NCBI GenBank assembly: GCA_049694275.1
Contig: JBAVQS010000286.1
Span: 1-7,639 of the forward strand
DNA length: 7,639 nt
Reading direction: 5' to 3'
Source: JBAVQS01 sp049694275
Lineage (GTDB): Bacteria; Chloroflexota; Anaerolineae; UBA4142; SHND01
A program made the position numbers and the translations under genes. Of this stretch, positions 1 to 7,200 are shown piece after piece (the stretch's first letter is position 1; each line of letters starts with the position of its first letter). Below the pieces are notes generated by a model, which was given only the letters and a program-made list of their open reading frames with translations, ran no database searches and had not been told where the DNA came from.

Positions 1-692
1 GAGGTATCGAGCACCCCCAACAGCTTGCCGTTCTGGTCATAGACCGGCGCGACGGCATCCAGCCCGACGTCGCCGCTGGGCCACATAAAGATGGGCGTCC
101 AGGTCTGCTTGCCCGCTTGCACGGCCGCCTGGTACCAGGGCCGCGGTCGTGGGTCATAATCCGGAACGCTGTACACCAATTCACCCTGGTTACCCTGACT
201 GTCCAGCCGGTACCCGTTGAGCGTATAGCTCGTGCTCGGGCCCGAAATAGCCCATCCCCGTTCCACGCCCATCACATTCCGCGTGGGGCCGGCGTACTCT
301 TTTTGCTCATTAGCATAGGCAATCGAGACGACCGACGGAAAACGCTCCAGGTCGTTCAAAAAAGGGCGCTTGAGGTTCGTCACATTCTGGGGATCGATGT
401 GCCCCAGGCGGATGTCGTCGAGGTTGAGTTGATTGACTAGTAGCGGGGTGGCAAGATAGCTATCAAGATGTTGTTGGATACGGGCCGTCACCTGGCGCTG
501 CAACTGCCCGGCGAGGTCATTCACCGCGCTCTGACCATTCTCAAAGGCGAGATAGCCGGTCAGCCCGACGGTCAAGACGACGATCGTCACGAACGGAACG
601 GTGAGCACCGTCCGGAGCGAAAGCCGGCGAATGAGGGTCCACAGCATGGATTTGGCTTGTTGCATCTTTACCACTGTCCGCTGCCCACTCAT
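1..692 (-). CDS. dCache-domain membrane sensor protein, N-terminal part (runs off left edge)
   Basis: This is the first 230 residues of an inner-membrane signal receptor; the 3' end is outside the window. I translated it from the ATG at 692-690, in which an in-frame TAA lies two codons upstream. Internal ATGs at 665 and 647 are alternatives, since no strong ribosome site precedes any of them. Residues about 28-50 (RTVLTVPFVTIVVLTVGLTG) form one membrane helix, preceded by a basic stretch. The rest is extracytoplasmic. The motif YDPRPRPWYQAA (179-190) followed by GKQTWTPIF (194-202) and PVYDQNGKLLGVLD (216-229) is the classic dCache_1 signature, with RPWY in the ligand-binding PAS-like lobe. 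In known relatives this N-terminus is followed by HAMP and a histidine kinase, cyclase or GGDEF output; which one applies here cannot be seen. It senses an unknown small ligand. The family call is firm; the output is unknown. Confidence 0.88.
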   Translation of the reverse strand, partial: MSGQRTVVKMQQAKSMLWTLIRRLSLRTVLTVPFVTIVVLTVGLTGYLAFENGQSAVNDLAGQLQRQVTARIQQHLDSYLATPLLVNQLNLDDIRLGHIDPQNVTNLKRPFLNDLERFPSVVSIAYANEQKEYAGPTRNVMGVERGWAISGPSTSYTLNGYRLDSQGNQGELVYSVPDYDPRPRPWYQAAVQAGKQTWTPIFMWPSGDVGLDAVAPVYDQNGKLLGVLDT

Positions 693-768
693 CACTTACC
701 CGGCGTCGGCGCTGGCTCGACCGGCAACCCTGGGCACGTCGGATCCTTGGCATAGACAGTATTACGCT
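692..768 (-). pseudogene. Possible 3' remnant of a lost upstream gene
   Basis: On the minus strand one frame reads NTVYAKDPTCPGLPVEPAP then TPGK and a TGA (694-692). That stop overlaps the ATG of the dCache sensor gene as TGATG, the arrangement of translationally coupled operon genes. The frame is open back to a TAA at 832-830 but has no plausible start, and above 768 it lies inside the nucleotidyltransferase gene in another frame. One reading is that the coupled upstream partner of the sensor was replaced when the nucleotidyltransferase cassette arrived. The alternative is a chance open frame of about two dozen unique codons. I do not recognise the parent family. Low confidence. Confidence 0.25.
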
Positions 769-1206
769 CTATTCCAAATTCTCCAGATCCGCCAGGTCCT
801 GGGTCCGACCAGACGCCTTCTTGCTCTTTTTAAGATTCTCCAGGTCGATAAAGTTAATACGGACGCCGCCGAACTTGGCTCGCACCCGTGATCTGTAACA
901 GTCCCCGAAATCGACGCCCGGTATGGACGTGAGGAGGTCTATCCGACTGGGCGGATACCCCAATTGGATGATTTGGTCAGGAACCAAAAAATCAATGGAT
1001 TTCAGACCCAGGGCGCCGAAGCCGAATTCATCGAGCGCCTGGATGAGCTTGGCGGCGTTCTTTGGCGTCATCTCAATCCAGACGTCAATATCCTTGGTAT
1101 AGCGCGGGTGTCCGTGTAAAGCAACGGCATACCCACCAACGACGAGATAACGCACGCGGTTAGCGTTTAACGATTTTGCAAACTCTAAAAAGTCTTGGTT
1201 CAGCAC
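769..1206 (-). CDS. Minimal nucleotidyltransferase (AbiEii/MNT-like), partner of the upstream small protein
   Basis: This is a 145-residue protein from a GTG start at 1206-1204, ending in TAG. The chosen start has a GGTGGA ribosome site six bases upstream (1213-1218) and matches the family's usual N-terminus (NQDFLEFAKSLN). An ATG at 1290 would add 28 residues of basic, uncharacteristic sequence that is only the out-of-frame reading of the upstream gene. The nucleotidyltransferase-fold signature is complete: GGYAVALHGHPRYT at 24-37 with the GG pair, the catalytic DID at 39-41, and a third carboxylate, D90, in RIDLL. The C-terminus GRTQDLADLENLE is the usual family tail. Such proteins transfer a nucleotidyl group to a protein or RNA target; the substrate here is unknown. 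Many relatives are annotated hypothetical, and some MNT/AbiEii proteins act in toxin-antitoxin or phage-defence pairs. The gene looks more AT-rich than its neighbours, which hints at transfer. Confidence 0.82.
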   Translation of the reverse strand: MLNQDFLEFAKSLNANRVRYLVVGGYAVALHGHPRYTKDIDVWIEMTPKNAAKLIQALDEFGFGALGLKSIDFLVPDQIIQLGYPPSRIDLLTSIPGVDFGDCYRSRVRAKFGGVRINFIDLENLKKSKKASGRTQDLADLENLE

Positions 1207-1357
1207 CGTACTTCCACCGATGATATTCTTGCCGAATCTGTTCGAGCGCTTCCAGGCGCGCTTGATAAGATTGCGTCTGCCAGTAGGCAAAATCGCTTTT
1301 CTGATCGCACAAGCTGGTTTTGGTATAGACCTTTTTGATTTTGGAGGCCCGTTTCAT
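1160..1357 (-). CDS. Small conserved protein encoded upstream of the nucleotidyltransferase
   Basis: This 65-residue protein starts at ATG 1357-1355 and ends in TAA. The N-terminus is very basic (MKRASKIKKVYTK). It is followed by a hydrophilic, probably helical core (SDFAYWQTQSYQARLEALEQ, 21-40), and the C-terminus reads PRLFRVCKIVKR. This resembles a widespread family of small hypothetical proteins that I recall sitting directly before minimal nucleotidyltransferases, with the aromatic YWQTQ and RLEALEQIR blocks as its hallmark; this is from memory, not a search. The function is unknown. A partner, antitoxin-like or substrate role is inferred only from the invariant pairing. Its last 47 bases also encode the start of the nucleotidyltransferase in another frame, so the two are almost certainly cotranscribed and translationally coupled. 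The ribosome site is weak (AGGC four bases upstream), in line with the promoter lying almost on top of the start codon. Confidence 0.78.
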   Translation of the reverse strand: MKRASKIKKVYTKTSLCDQKSDFAYWQTQSYQARLEALEQIRQEYHRWKYGAEPRLFRVCKIVKR

Positions 1358-1365
1358 TTGCCTAT

Positions 1366-1394
1366 AGCATAATACCAGTTCACGGATGCGTCAA
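1366..1394 (-). promoter_or_regulatory. Sigma-70-type promoter for the small-protein/nucleotidyltransferase pair
   Basis: Reading the minus strand, TTGACG (1394-1389) is followed after 17 bases by TATGCT (1371-1366). These match the -35 and -10 consensus at five and four of six positions with ideal spacing. The -10 box ends eight bases before the ATG at 1357, so the predicted transcript would begin at or within a few bases of the start codon, giving a leaderless or nearly leaderless mRNA. A TATTAT hexamer at 1374-1369 is an alternative -10, but it is too close to the -35 box. Confidence 0.55.
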
Positions 1395-1444
1395 AGGGGA
1401 AAAAGCGTCATGACATGACACCGCTACAGAAGGTCGGTCTGATG

Positions 1445-1450
1445 TATAAT
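1445..1450 (+). promoter_or_regulatory. -10 box (TATAAT) for the lipoprotein gene
   Basis: A perfect TATAAT preceded directly by TG lies 40 bases upstream of the lipoprotein start. No good -35 box is seen at 16-18 bases upstream (the region reads ccgctacaga), so the promoter may need an activator or rely on the strong -10. It faces away from the promoter of the nucleotidyltransferase pair, making bases 1358-1490 a divergent promoter region. An 8-base palindrome, GTCATGAC (1407-1414), lies between the two and could be an operator, but this is unproven. Confidence 0.45.
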
Positions 1451-1474
1451 CGGGCAGTCCCCCGTTTTTTTCCC

Positions 1475-1484
1475 AAGAAGGAGG
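1475..1484 (+). promoter_or_regulatory. Strong Shine-Dalgarno site of the lipoprotein gene
   Basis: The sequence AAGAAGGAGG sits six bases before the ATG at 1491. It is nearly a perfect match to the 16S rRNA anti-Shine-Dalgarno and fixes this start. It is much stronger than any other ribosome site in the window, suggesting this lipoprotein is made at a high level. Confidence 0.8.
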
Positions 1485-1490
1485 TTCCGA

Positions 1491-3662
1491 ATGTTTCGTC
1501 GGTTTATTTATTGCTTGCCAATCCTGCTCGTCGTCGTGATCCTCGCCGGGTGCGCCTCGCCCACGCCCACGCCGACGGTTCCGCCCGCTCTGCCGAATTC
1601 CGGCCCCACCGTCACCGCATCGCCTGCCGCCGTGACCGCGCCGGGCGCGGCAACCACGTGCCGGCTCAATTCGCAGGGCGGCGCGATTCAGCACGTCATT
1701 TACATCCAGTTCGATAATGTCCATTTCACGCGCGACAACCCGAACGTGCCATCGGACCTTGAACAGATGCCGCACCTGTTGAATTTCATCAAGGGCAATG
1801 GCGCGCTCCTCGCCAACCATCACACCCCGCTCATCGCTCACACCGCAACCGACATTCTGACCGCGCTCACCGGTCTCTACCCCGACCGGATGGGTGTGCC
1901 GGTCGCCAACAGCTTTCGCTATTTCAACCCCGATGGCTCGACCAATCCGGGTGTCTCGTTTGCCTATTGGACCGCGCCGCTCTATGACCCGAGCAACAAG
2001 CCGACCGACACGAAATACAACATGCTCACCGCCGATGGCAGGAATGCGCCTGCCCCCTGGGTCGCCTATACCCGCGCGGGGTGCAATGTCGGCGCGGCCG
2101 GCGCCGCGAATATCGTATTGGAGAACATCGGCGTCGATATCCCCACCGTCTTTGGCGCCGGCTCACCCGAGGCGCAAGAGGTCGCGTCGAACAGCAAACT
2201 GGCGACGAGCGATTTTGTCGGGATCGCGGTCCACTGCGCGGCCGGCGCGGACCTCTGTGCGCAAGCGCACGGCGGCCGGCCCGACACGTTGCCCGACGAG
2301 CCGGGCGGCTATACAGATTATATGGCGCTCTTTGGCTATAAATACGCCGGCCCACAGATCAGCCCGAACGGCGCACTGAACGACCTGCTCGGCCAGCCGA
2401 TTCGTGCGGATAGCGGACAGCCGGGCTTCCCCGGGTTCGATAGCCTGTCCCCCGCCGTGTCGCTCGCCTACGTCGCCGCGATGCAAGAGCATGGCATTCC
2501 GGTCACGTATGCCTACATCTCGGACGCGCACGACGCGCACCCGGCCGGCGGATCGTACGGACCGGGACAGGCGGGCTATGTCCAGCAACTCAAGGTGTAC
2601 GACGATGGGTTTGCAAAATTCTTTGACCGCATGACTACCGATGGGATCACACCGGATAACACACTCTTTGTGTTTACCTCTGACGAAGGGGACCACCTCA
2701 TCAGCGCCGCGCCCACGCCTGCAGGATGCGACGGCGTCCAGACCCCTTGCACCTATGACCGGATCGGCGAGATCAACCTCAACCTGCCCGCGCTCTTTGC
2801 CACGCAGAATATCACCCCCGCGGCTTTTACGCTCCACGCCGATTCCGCCCCGACCTTTTATCTGACCGGCAATCCGGCGCGGACCGATCCCGCGGTGCGC
2901 AATTTCGCACAGGCGCTCGGCAAGCTCACGGCGACGAACCCCTATACGGGCAAGCACGAGAGCCTTGCCAACACGATTGCGGACCCGGTCGAGATGAAAC
3001 TGCTACACATGGTCACGGCCGACGCAGCGCGCACACCGACGCTGACCCTCTTTGCCAAGCCTGACTATTATCTGGCGACGAGCGCCCCGAAATCCTGCGG
3101 TACGGATGCGGTTTGCATCAATCCGGGCGCGGCCTGGAATCACGGCGACGTCTCGCCGGAGATTTACACCACCTGGGTAGGGATGGCCGGACCGGGGATC
3201 AAACGCCTGGGAGAGAACAATACGATCTGGACAGACCACACCGATATTCGGCCGACGATGCTGGCGCTGTTGGGATTAAAGGATGACTATCGGAGTGATG
3301 GCCGCGTGCTTGTCGAGGCATTGGAGGATACGGCGCTTGCGCCCGCGCTCAAGGCAAACCGCGACGCCTTTGTTCAGATCGCGCAACTCTATAAACAGAT
3401 CAATGCGCCGGTCGCCGAGCCGGCGCTGGTGAGCCTGAAGGCCGCGACGGCGGCGCTATTGAGCGAAGATGGCGCGTATGCGCAGTTCGACACGCGCCTG
3501 TCCGATGTAACAACCCGGCGTGACGCCCTGGCCGCGCAGCTTGCCGCCCAGCTCGACGGCGTCGCGTTCAACGGGCAGAACCTGGATGCGGGGCAAGTGA
3601 AAGGGTTGCTTGACCAGGGGCAGGTCATCTTGAATCTGTTCAATAGCTTGCCGGCGCGCTAA
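1491..3662 (+). CDS. Lipoprotein with alkaline-phosphatase-superfamily-like phosphoesterase domain
   Basis: This 723-residue exported protein probably hydrolyses phosphate esters at the cell surface; the substrate is unknown. The signal peptide is FRRFIYCLPILLVVVILAG with the lipobox LAG-C, so C21 would be lipidated. A Ser/Pro/Thr/Ala linker spans about 23-55. The catalytic domain begins at IQHVIYIQFDNVHF (66-79), where D75 is the likely first metal ligand. HTATDILTALTGLYPDR (117-133) holds the candidate Thr nucleophile and the usual TGLYP helix. Further candidate metal ligands lie in SDAHDAH (344-350), TSDEGDH (396-402) and WNHGD (549-553), and HTDIRPTMLALLGL (583-596) is the end of fold seen in sulfatase/phosphatase relatives. 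Residues 610-723 form an Ala/Leu-rich helical extension without recognised motifs. It has its own promoter and a strong ribosome site, and is divergent from the nucleotidyltransferase pair. The superfamily is likely; exact ligand assignments are inference. Confidence 0.82.
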   Translation: MFRRFIYCLPILLVVVILAGCASPTPTPTVPPALPNSGPTVTASPAAVTAPGAATTCRLNSQGGAIQHVIYIQFDNVHFTRDNPNVPSDLEQMPHLLNFIKGNGALLANHHTPLIAHTATDILTALTGLYPDRMGVPVANSFRYFNPDGSTNPGVSFAYWTAPLYDPSNKPTDTKYNMLTADGRNAPAPWVAYTRAGCNVGAAGAANIVLENIGVDIPTVFGAGSPEAQEVASNSKLATSDFVGIAVHCAAGADLCAQAHGGRPDTLPDEPGGYTDYMALFGYKYAGPQISPNGALNDLLGQPIRADSGQPGFPGFDSLSPAVSLAYVAAMQEHGIPVTYAYISDAHDAHPAGGSYGPGQAGYVQQLKVYDDGFAKFFDRMTTDGITPDNTLFVFTSDEGDHLISAAPTPAGCDGVQTPCTYDRIGEINLNLPALFATQNITPAAFTLHADSAPTFYLTGNPARTDPAVRNFAQALGKLTATNPYTGKHESLANTIADPVEMKLLHMVTADAARTPTLTLFAKPDYYLATSAPKSCGTDAVCINPGAAWNHGDVSPEIYTTWVGMAGPGIKRLGENNTIWTDHTDIRPTMLALLGLKDDYRSDGRVLVEALEDTALAPALKANRDAFVQIAQLYKQINAPVAEPALVSLKAATAALLSEDGAYAQFDTRLSDVTTRRDALAAQLAAQLDGVAFNGQNLDAGQVKGLLDQGQVILNLFNSLPAR

Positions 3663-4201
3663 TCGGCCGACGCGGGCGGGGGAGCGCTGCCCATCACAAT
3701 CCAGATCAAGGCAAAGAGCAGTGTCCCCCACCCATTACTGAACAGGCCACCCAGAAAGAACCCCACGAACGGGGTGGCCGTGAGCAGCCAGCTATACCGG
3801 ACCGGGAGCAGACGTGATCGAAACAAACCGATGCCAAAGAGCGCCAGGCCCACGAGGATCAGGAGCATGCCGGGAAGGTACATCCACAAATCGGCAAAAG
3901 AGTCCCTTAACCAGGCCCCCGCGAAATTGCCGGTAGCCGCCATGACCGCGCCGATAAAAGTCAGGGAAAATCCGAATAACTCGAGCGGGCGCGGGTGGCC
4001 GATTTTCTGTAGAGAGATGAGTCCCGCCAATCCAGCCGGGAGAGCCAGCAGCGCAGCGCTGTACAGGGCGATGGTCAGGTAATCGACGGGGGATTGGGGA
4101 TCATAATAGCTGGGGTCAAAGACGAGGAGTACGAGCGCGAGCGACAAATAGAGCGCGCCAATCCCCAGGATCACCCAGATGCTCCAATGAACCTTTTTCA
4201 C
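3659..4201 (-). CDS. Polytopic membrane protein of unknown function
   Basis: This 180-residue protein has about six predicted membrane helices: residues 8-28, 43-63, 74-91, 107-127, 136-152 and 156-171. It has a basic N-terminus (MKKVHW) and a short Pro/Ala-rich tail (APPPASAD). I recognise no family and see no catalytic motif. A short loop between helices 1 and 2 (DPSYYDPQSPVD) and one between 3 and 4 (GAWLRDSFADLW) hold most of the charged and aromatic residues. The start taken is GTG at 4201-4199. It lies 29 bases after the STAND regulator stop on the same strand, so the two are probably one operon and this may be a partner or a target of that regulator. The stop codon (3661-3659) interlocks with that of the convergent lipoprotein gene. 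That it is a real gene is supported by its long hydrophobic periodicity and good spacing. Confidence 0.75.
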   Translation of the reverse strand: MKKVHWSIWVILGIGALYLSLALVLLVFDPSYYDPQSPVDYLTIALYSAALLALPAGLAGLISLQKIGHPRPLELFGFSLTFIGAVMAATGNFAGAWLRDSFADLWMYLPGMLLILVGLALFGIGLFRSRLLPVRYSWLLTATPFVGFFLGGLFSNGWGTLLFALIWIVMGSAPPPASAD

Positions 4202-4216
4202 CGGTTGTATGCTTTT

Positions 4217-4221
4217 CCTCC
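4217..4221 (-). promoter_or_regulatory. Shine-Dalgarno site (GGAGG) in front of the membrane protein gene
   Basis: On the minus strand GGGGGAGG is a strong ribosome site lying between the regulator stop and the membrane protein. It is 15 bases from the GTG start at 4201, which is too far. An in-frame ATA codon lies at ideal distance (4210-4208, six bases away). ATA is a rare start codon, so the true start may be there, adding three residues, or the GTG may be used with a long spacer. Confidence 0.5.
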
Positions 4222-4230
4222 CCCGCTATT

Positions 4231-7200
4231 CTAAAGTGATTGGCGAAATTCATCAACCAGGCCAACAGCCTGTTCAAAGGTCATCCCGGCGCCCTCCTGC
4301 CAGCGCGCTGCACAGGTGACCGGGTCGAGTTGTGCGCGTACGGTTTCCACCACGCGCGCTTGCAGGCCGGCTTCCAGCTTGTCCAATGGCGTCTTCATCT
4401 GCGCAGCACGCGCGTCGACGAGTCCCGCGATGGCGGCGGCGCGCTCGAATCGGCCCTGCCGGGTCGCAATGCTTGCTACGCCGACCAGGCTGTTGATCGC
4501 CGTACGCCAATCATTCAACTCGCAGAGCAGAGCGAGCGCCTCTGAATACAGCCGCAGCGCAAGGACATCCTCGCCGCGTACCCGCGCAATGTCGGCCAGG
4601 TTGCCCAGTTCGAGCGAGATGCCGCGTTTGTCCCCCATCTCCCGGCGCAGTTTCAAGCTCTCCTGGTGCCCGTTCCATGCCGTATCCAGGTCCCCCTGGG
4701 CATAGCAGGCATTGGCAAGGTTCCCCAGGAGGATGGCCATCCCACGTTTATTGCCGAGCTCGCGCATCACGCCGAGCCCCTCCTGGTGAAGCGCCCGGGC
4801 GGCTGCATAATCGCCTTGCGAGTGCGCGACATTTCCCATATTGGTCAGGAGCGCGGCCATCCCCCACCGGTCCAACGTCGCGCGCTGGATCTCCAGCGCC
4901 TGGCTATACAGTGCGCGCGCCTGGTCGTACTCGCCCTGTTGTTGTGCGACGCTCCCCAGGTTGGTGAGCGCAATGGCGATCTTGCGCTTGTGTCCCAGCT
5001 CGCGAAACAGCTCCAGTCCTTGCTGGTACAACTCGCGCGCGGCGGCATAATTACCCTGCATATAATCCAGCAAGCCCTGGGCCTCGAGCGCGACCGCGAT
5101 CTGGTAGCGATCTCCCAATTTTCGATTGAGAGCCAGGCTCTCTTGCAGCAAGCGCCGGCTGGCTTCATAATTGCCCTGGAGCCGCGCGACGATTCCCAGC
5201 GAGTTGAGCGCGGCGCCATACCCTTTATCATCCCCCAACTCGCGGAACAGCTCCACGCTCTGCTCGATCTGTTTCGTCGCGGCGCCATAGTCTCCCTGCT
5301 GGTAAATCAATCGGCCGAACCGTTCCAGCAATGCGGCATAGCAAAGGCGATAGCTGCGCGAATGGGCCGCCGCGGGCGGCGGCGCAGCATCGAGCGCGCG
5401 TTGCAGGGTCGCGGTCCCTTCCGTCAGGTACCCCCGCACATCCCAAAACTCGGCCAGGGCGATGCCCAGCCGCATTGCCTGGTCCGTATGGCCGTACCGG
5501 CGACCATAATCGAACGCCTTGCGGAGATTGTTGTGCTCGATTTCCAATCGATCGAGCCAATGAATCTGGTTGGGACCGGTGAGCTGGCTATTCGCCTGTT
5601 CGGCCAGTTCGAGAAAATAGTCGAGGTGTTTGGCGCGGATGCGGTCCTTTTCCCCCGACTGCTTGAGCCGTTCCCGCGCATAAGCCTTGATCGTATCCAG
5701 AAACCCGTACCGGAGCTCGCCCTGTTTCTCTTCGGTGACCAGGAGCGATTTGTTAACGAGATGCGAAACCAGTTCGAGAACCTGCGATGGCTCGATACCC
5801 TCCCCCCCACAGACGGCTTCGATCGCCGGCAGGTTACGCCCGCCGCGAAAGGCGGATAGGCGCTGCAAGAGGAGGCGCTCTGGCGGAGTGAGCAGGTCAT
5901 AGCTCCAGTCGATGAGGGCGCGCAGGGTTTGCTGGCGGGGAAGCGCCGTGCGGCTGCCCTGGGTCAACAGGTTGAACCGGTCGTCGAGGCGGGCCGCAAT
6001 CTGCTCCGGCGTCAGCACGTTGATACGCGCCGCGGCGAGCTCGATGGCGAGCGGAATGCCGTCGAGACGCTGGCAAATATGCGTGACGGCGAGCGCATTC
6101 TGTTCAGTCAATGCAAACTGCGGTTTGACAGCGCGGGCCCGCTCGACAAACAGGCGAATCGCCTCAAACGACAGCAAGAGGTCCGTGAGCAGCGTCGTTT
6201 TTTGATCGGGGAGGGAGAGGGGCGGCGCCTGCCACAGAATCTCGCTGGCATTGTTCAACGCCTCGCGGCTGGTTGCCAGGACCCGCAAGTTGGGACAGGC
6301 GTCCAGCAACTGTTCCATCAACCGCGCCGCTTCGGCAAGCAGATGCTCGCAGTTGTCGAGAATGAGCAAGAGCTTTTGGCTCCCGATCCGGCTGGCAATG
6401 GCGTCGACCAGCGGCTGGTTGGGTTTCTCCTGGACGCCGAGGACGTGCGCCACAGCCTGCGGCACGAGCGTCGGGTCGGCCAGCACGGCCAACTCAACCC
6501 ACCACACGCCGCCGGAAAAGCGATCGATCAAGTCAGTGGCGACCTGAATCGAAAGCCGGGTCTTGCCGCTGCCGCCAGGGCCAATCAGCGTGACCTGGCG
6601 GCCATGGGCAATCAGATTCTTGATGGCGGCCATCTCGCGGGCGCGCCCGACAAAGGGGGAGAGCGGAATCGGCAGATTGGTGATGGGAGCGACCTGGACC
6701 GTGCGCTCGACGCGGCTCTGCTTGAGCCATTCGGCCAGCGCCTGGGTCTCGCGGGCCGGCGCAACGTGCAAGGTTTCCTGGAGTACGCGAACGCATTCCG
6801 CATAGGCGTCGAGTGCGGCGGACCGATTGCCGAGGGCCATATAGCAGAACATCAAATGCTGATAGGCGCGTTCATTACCGGGGTCCTGTATGAGAACCGC
6901 CTGCGCGTGCTGGACCGCTTGCTCATATTCGCTCGCCGACCGTAGGTCCTGGATAGAGCGGAGCATGGCGTCGATATAGAGGTCGCGATAGCGCCGGCGC
7001 AGCGGGGCAATCCATTCGTCGTCCACCCCCTCAAGCAATTCGCCGCGATACAGTTCAAGCTGCGTCGGCGGATTGTCCTTGCTCCCCTTTTCAAGCTCGC
7101 GCGTGTCCACCCAGAGGGAATATTCGGAGTTGAGGCGACAGGTCACGCGATCCGAAACAAGAATATCGCCGAACTGTTTGCGCAGGACCATCATGTGGGT

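Noticed and set aside
117..440. Plus-strand open frame opposite the dCache sensor
   Set aside because: The minus-strand frame has a membrane helix and the dCache RPWY signature; this one has low-complexity sequence only.
769..1357. Calling the pair a HEPN/MNT toxin-antitoxin system
   Set aside because: The small protein has no HEPN RX4-6H motif and is far too short for a HEPN domain; only the MNT-like half is supported.
2163..2957. Long antisense open frame (264 codons) inside the lipoprotein gene
   Set aside because: Its translation is Arg/Gly/Val-rich without motifs and arises from high GC at third positions of the lipoprotein codons; the plus-strand frame carries clear signal peptide and phosphoesterase motifs.
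4666..5859. Long plus-strand open frame (397 codons) opposite the TPR repeats
   Set aside because: It mirrors the repeat structure of the opposite strand and has no domain logic; it is a shadow of the STAND regulator.
5929..6945. Plus-strand open frame (338 codons) opposite the NB-ARC domain
   Set aside because: The opposite strand carries intact Walker A and B motifs; this frame has no recognisable motif and no ribosome site.
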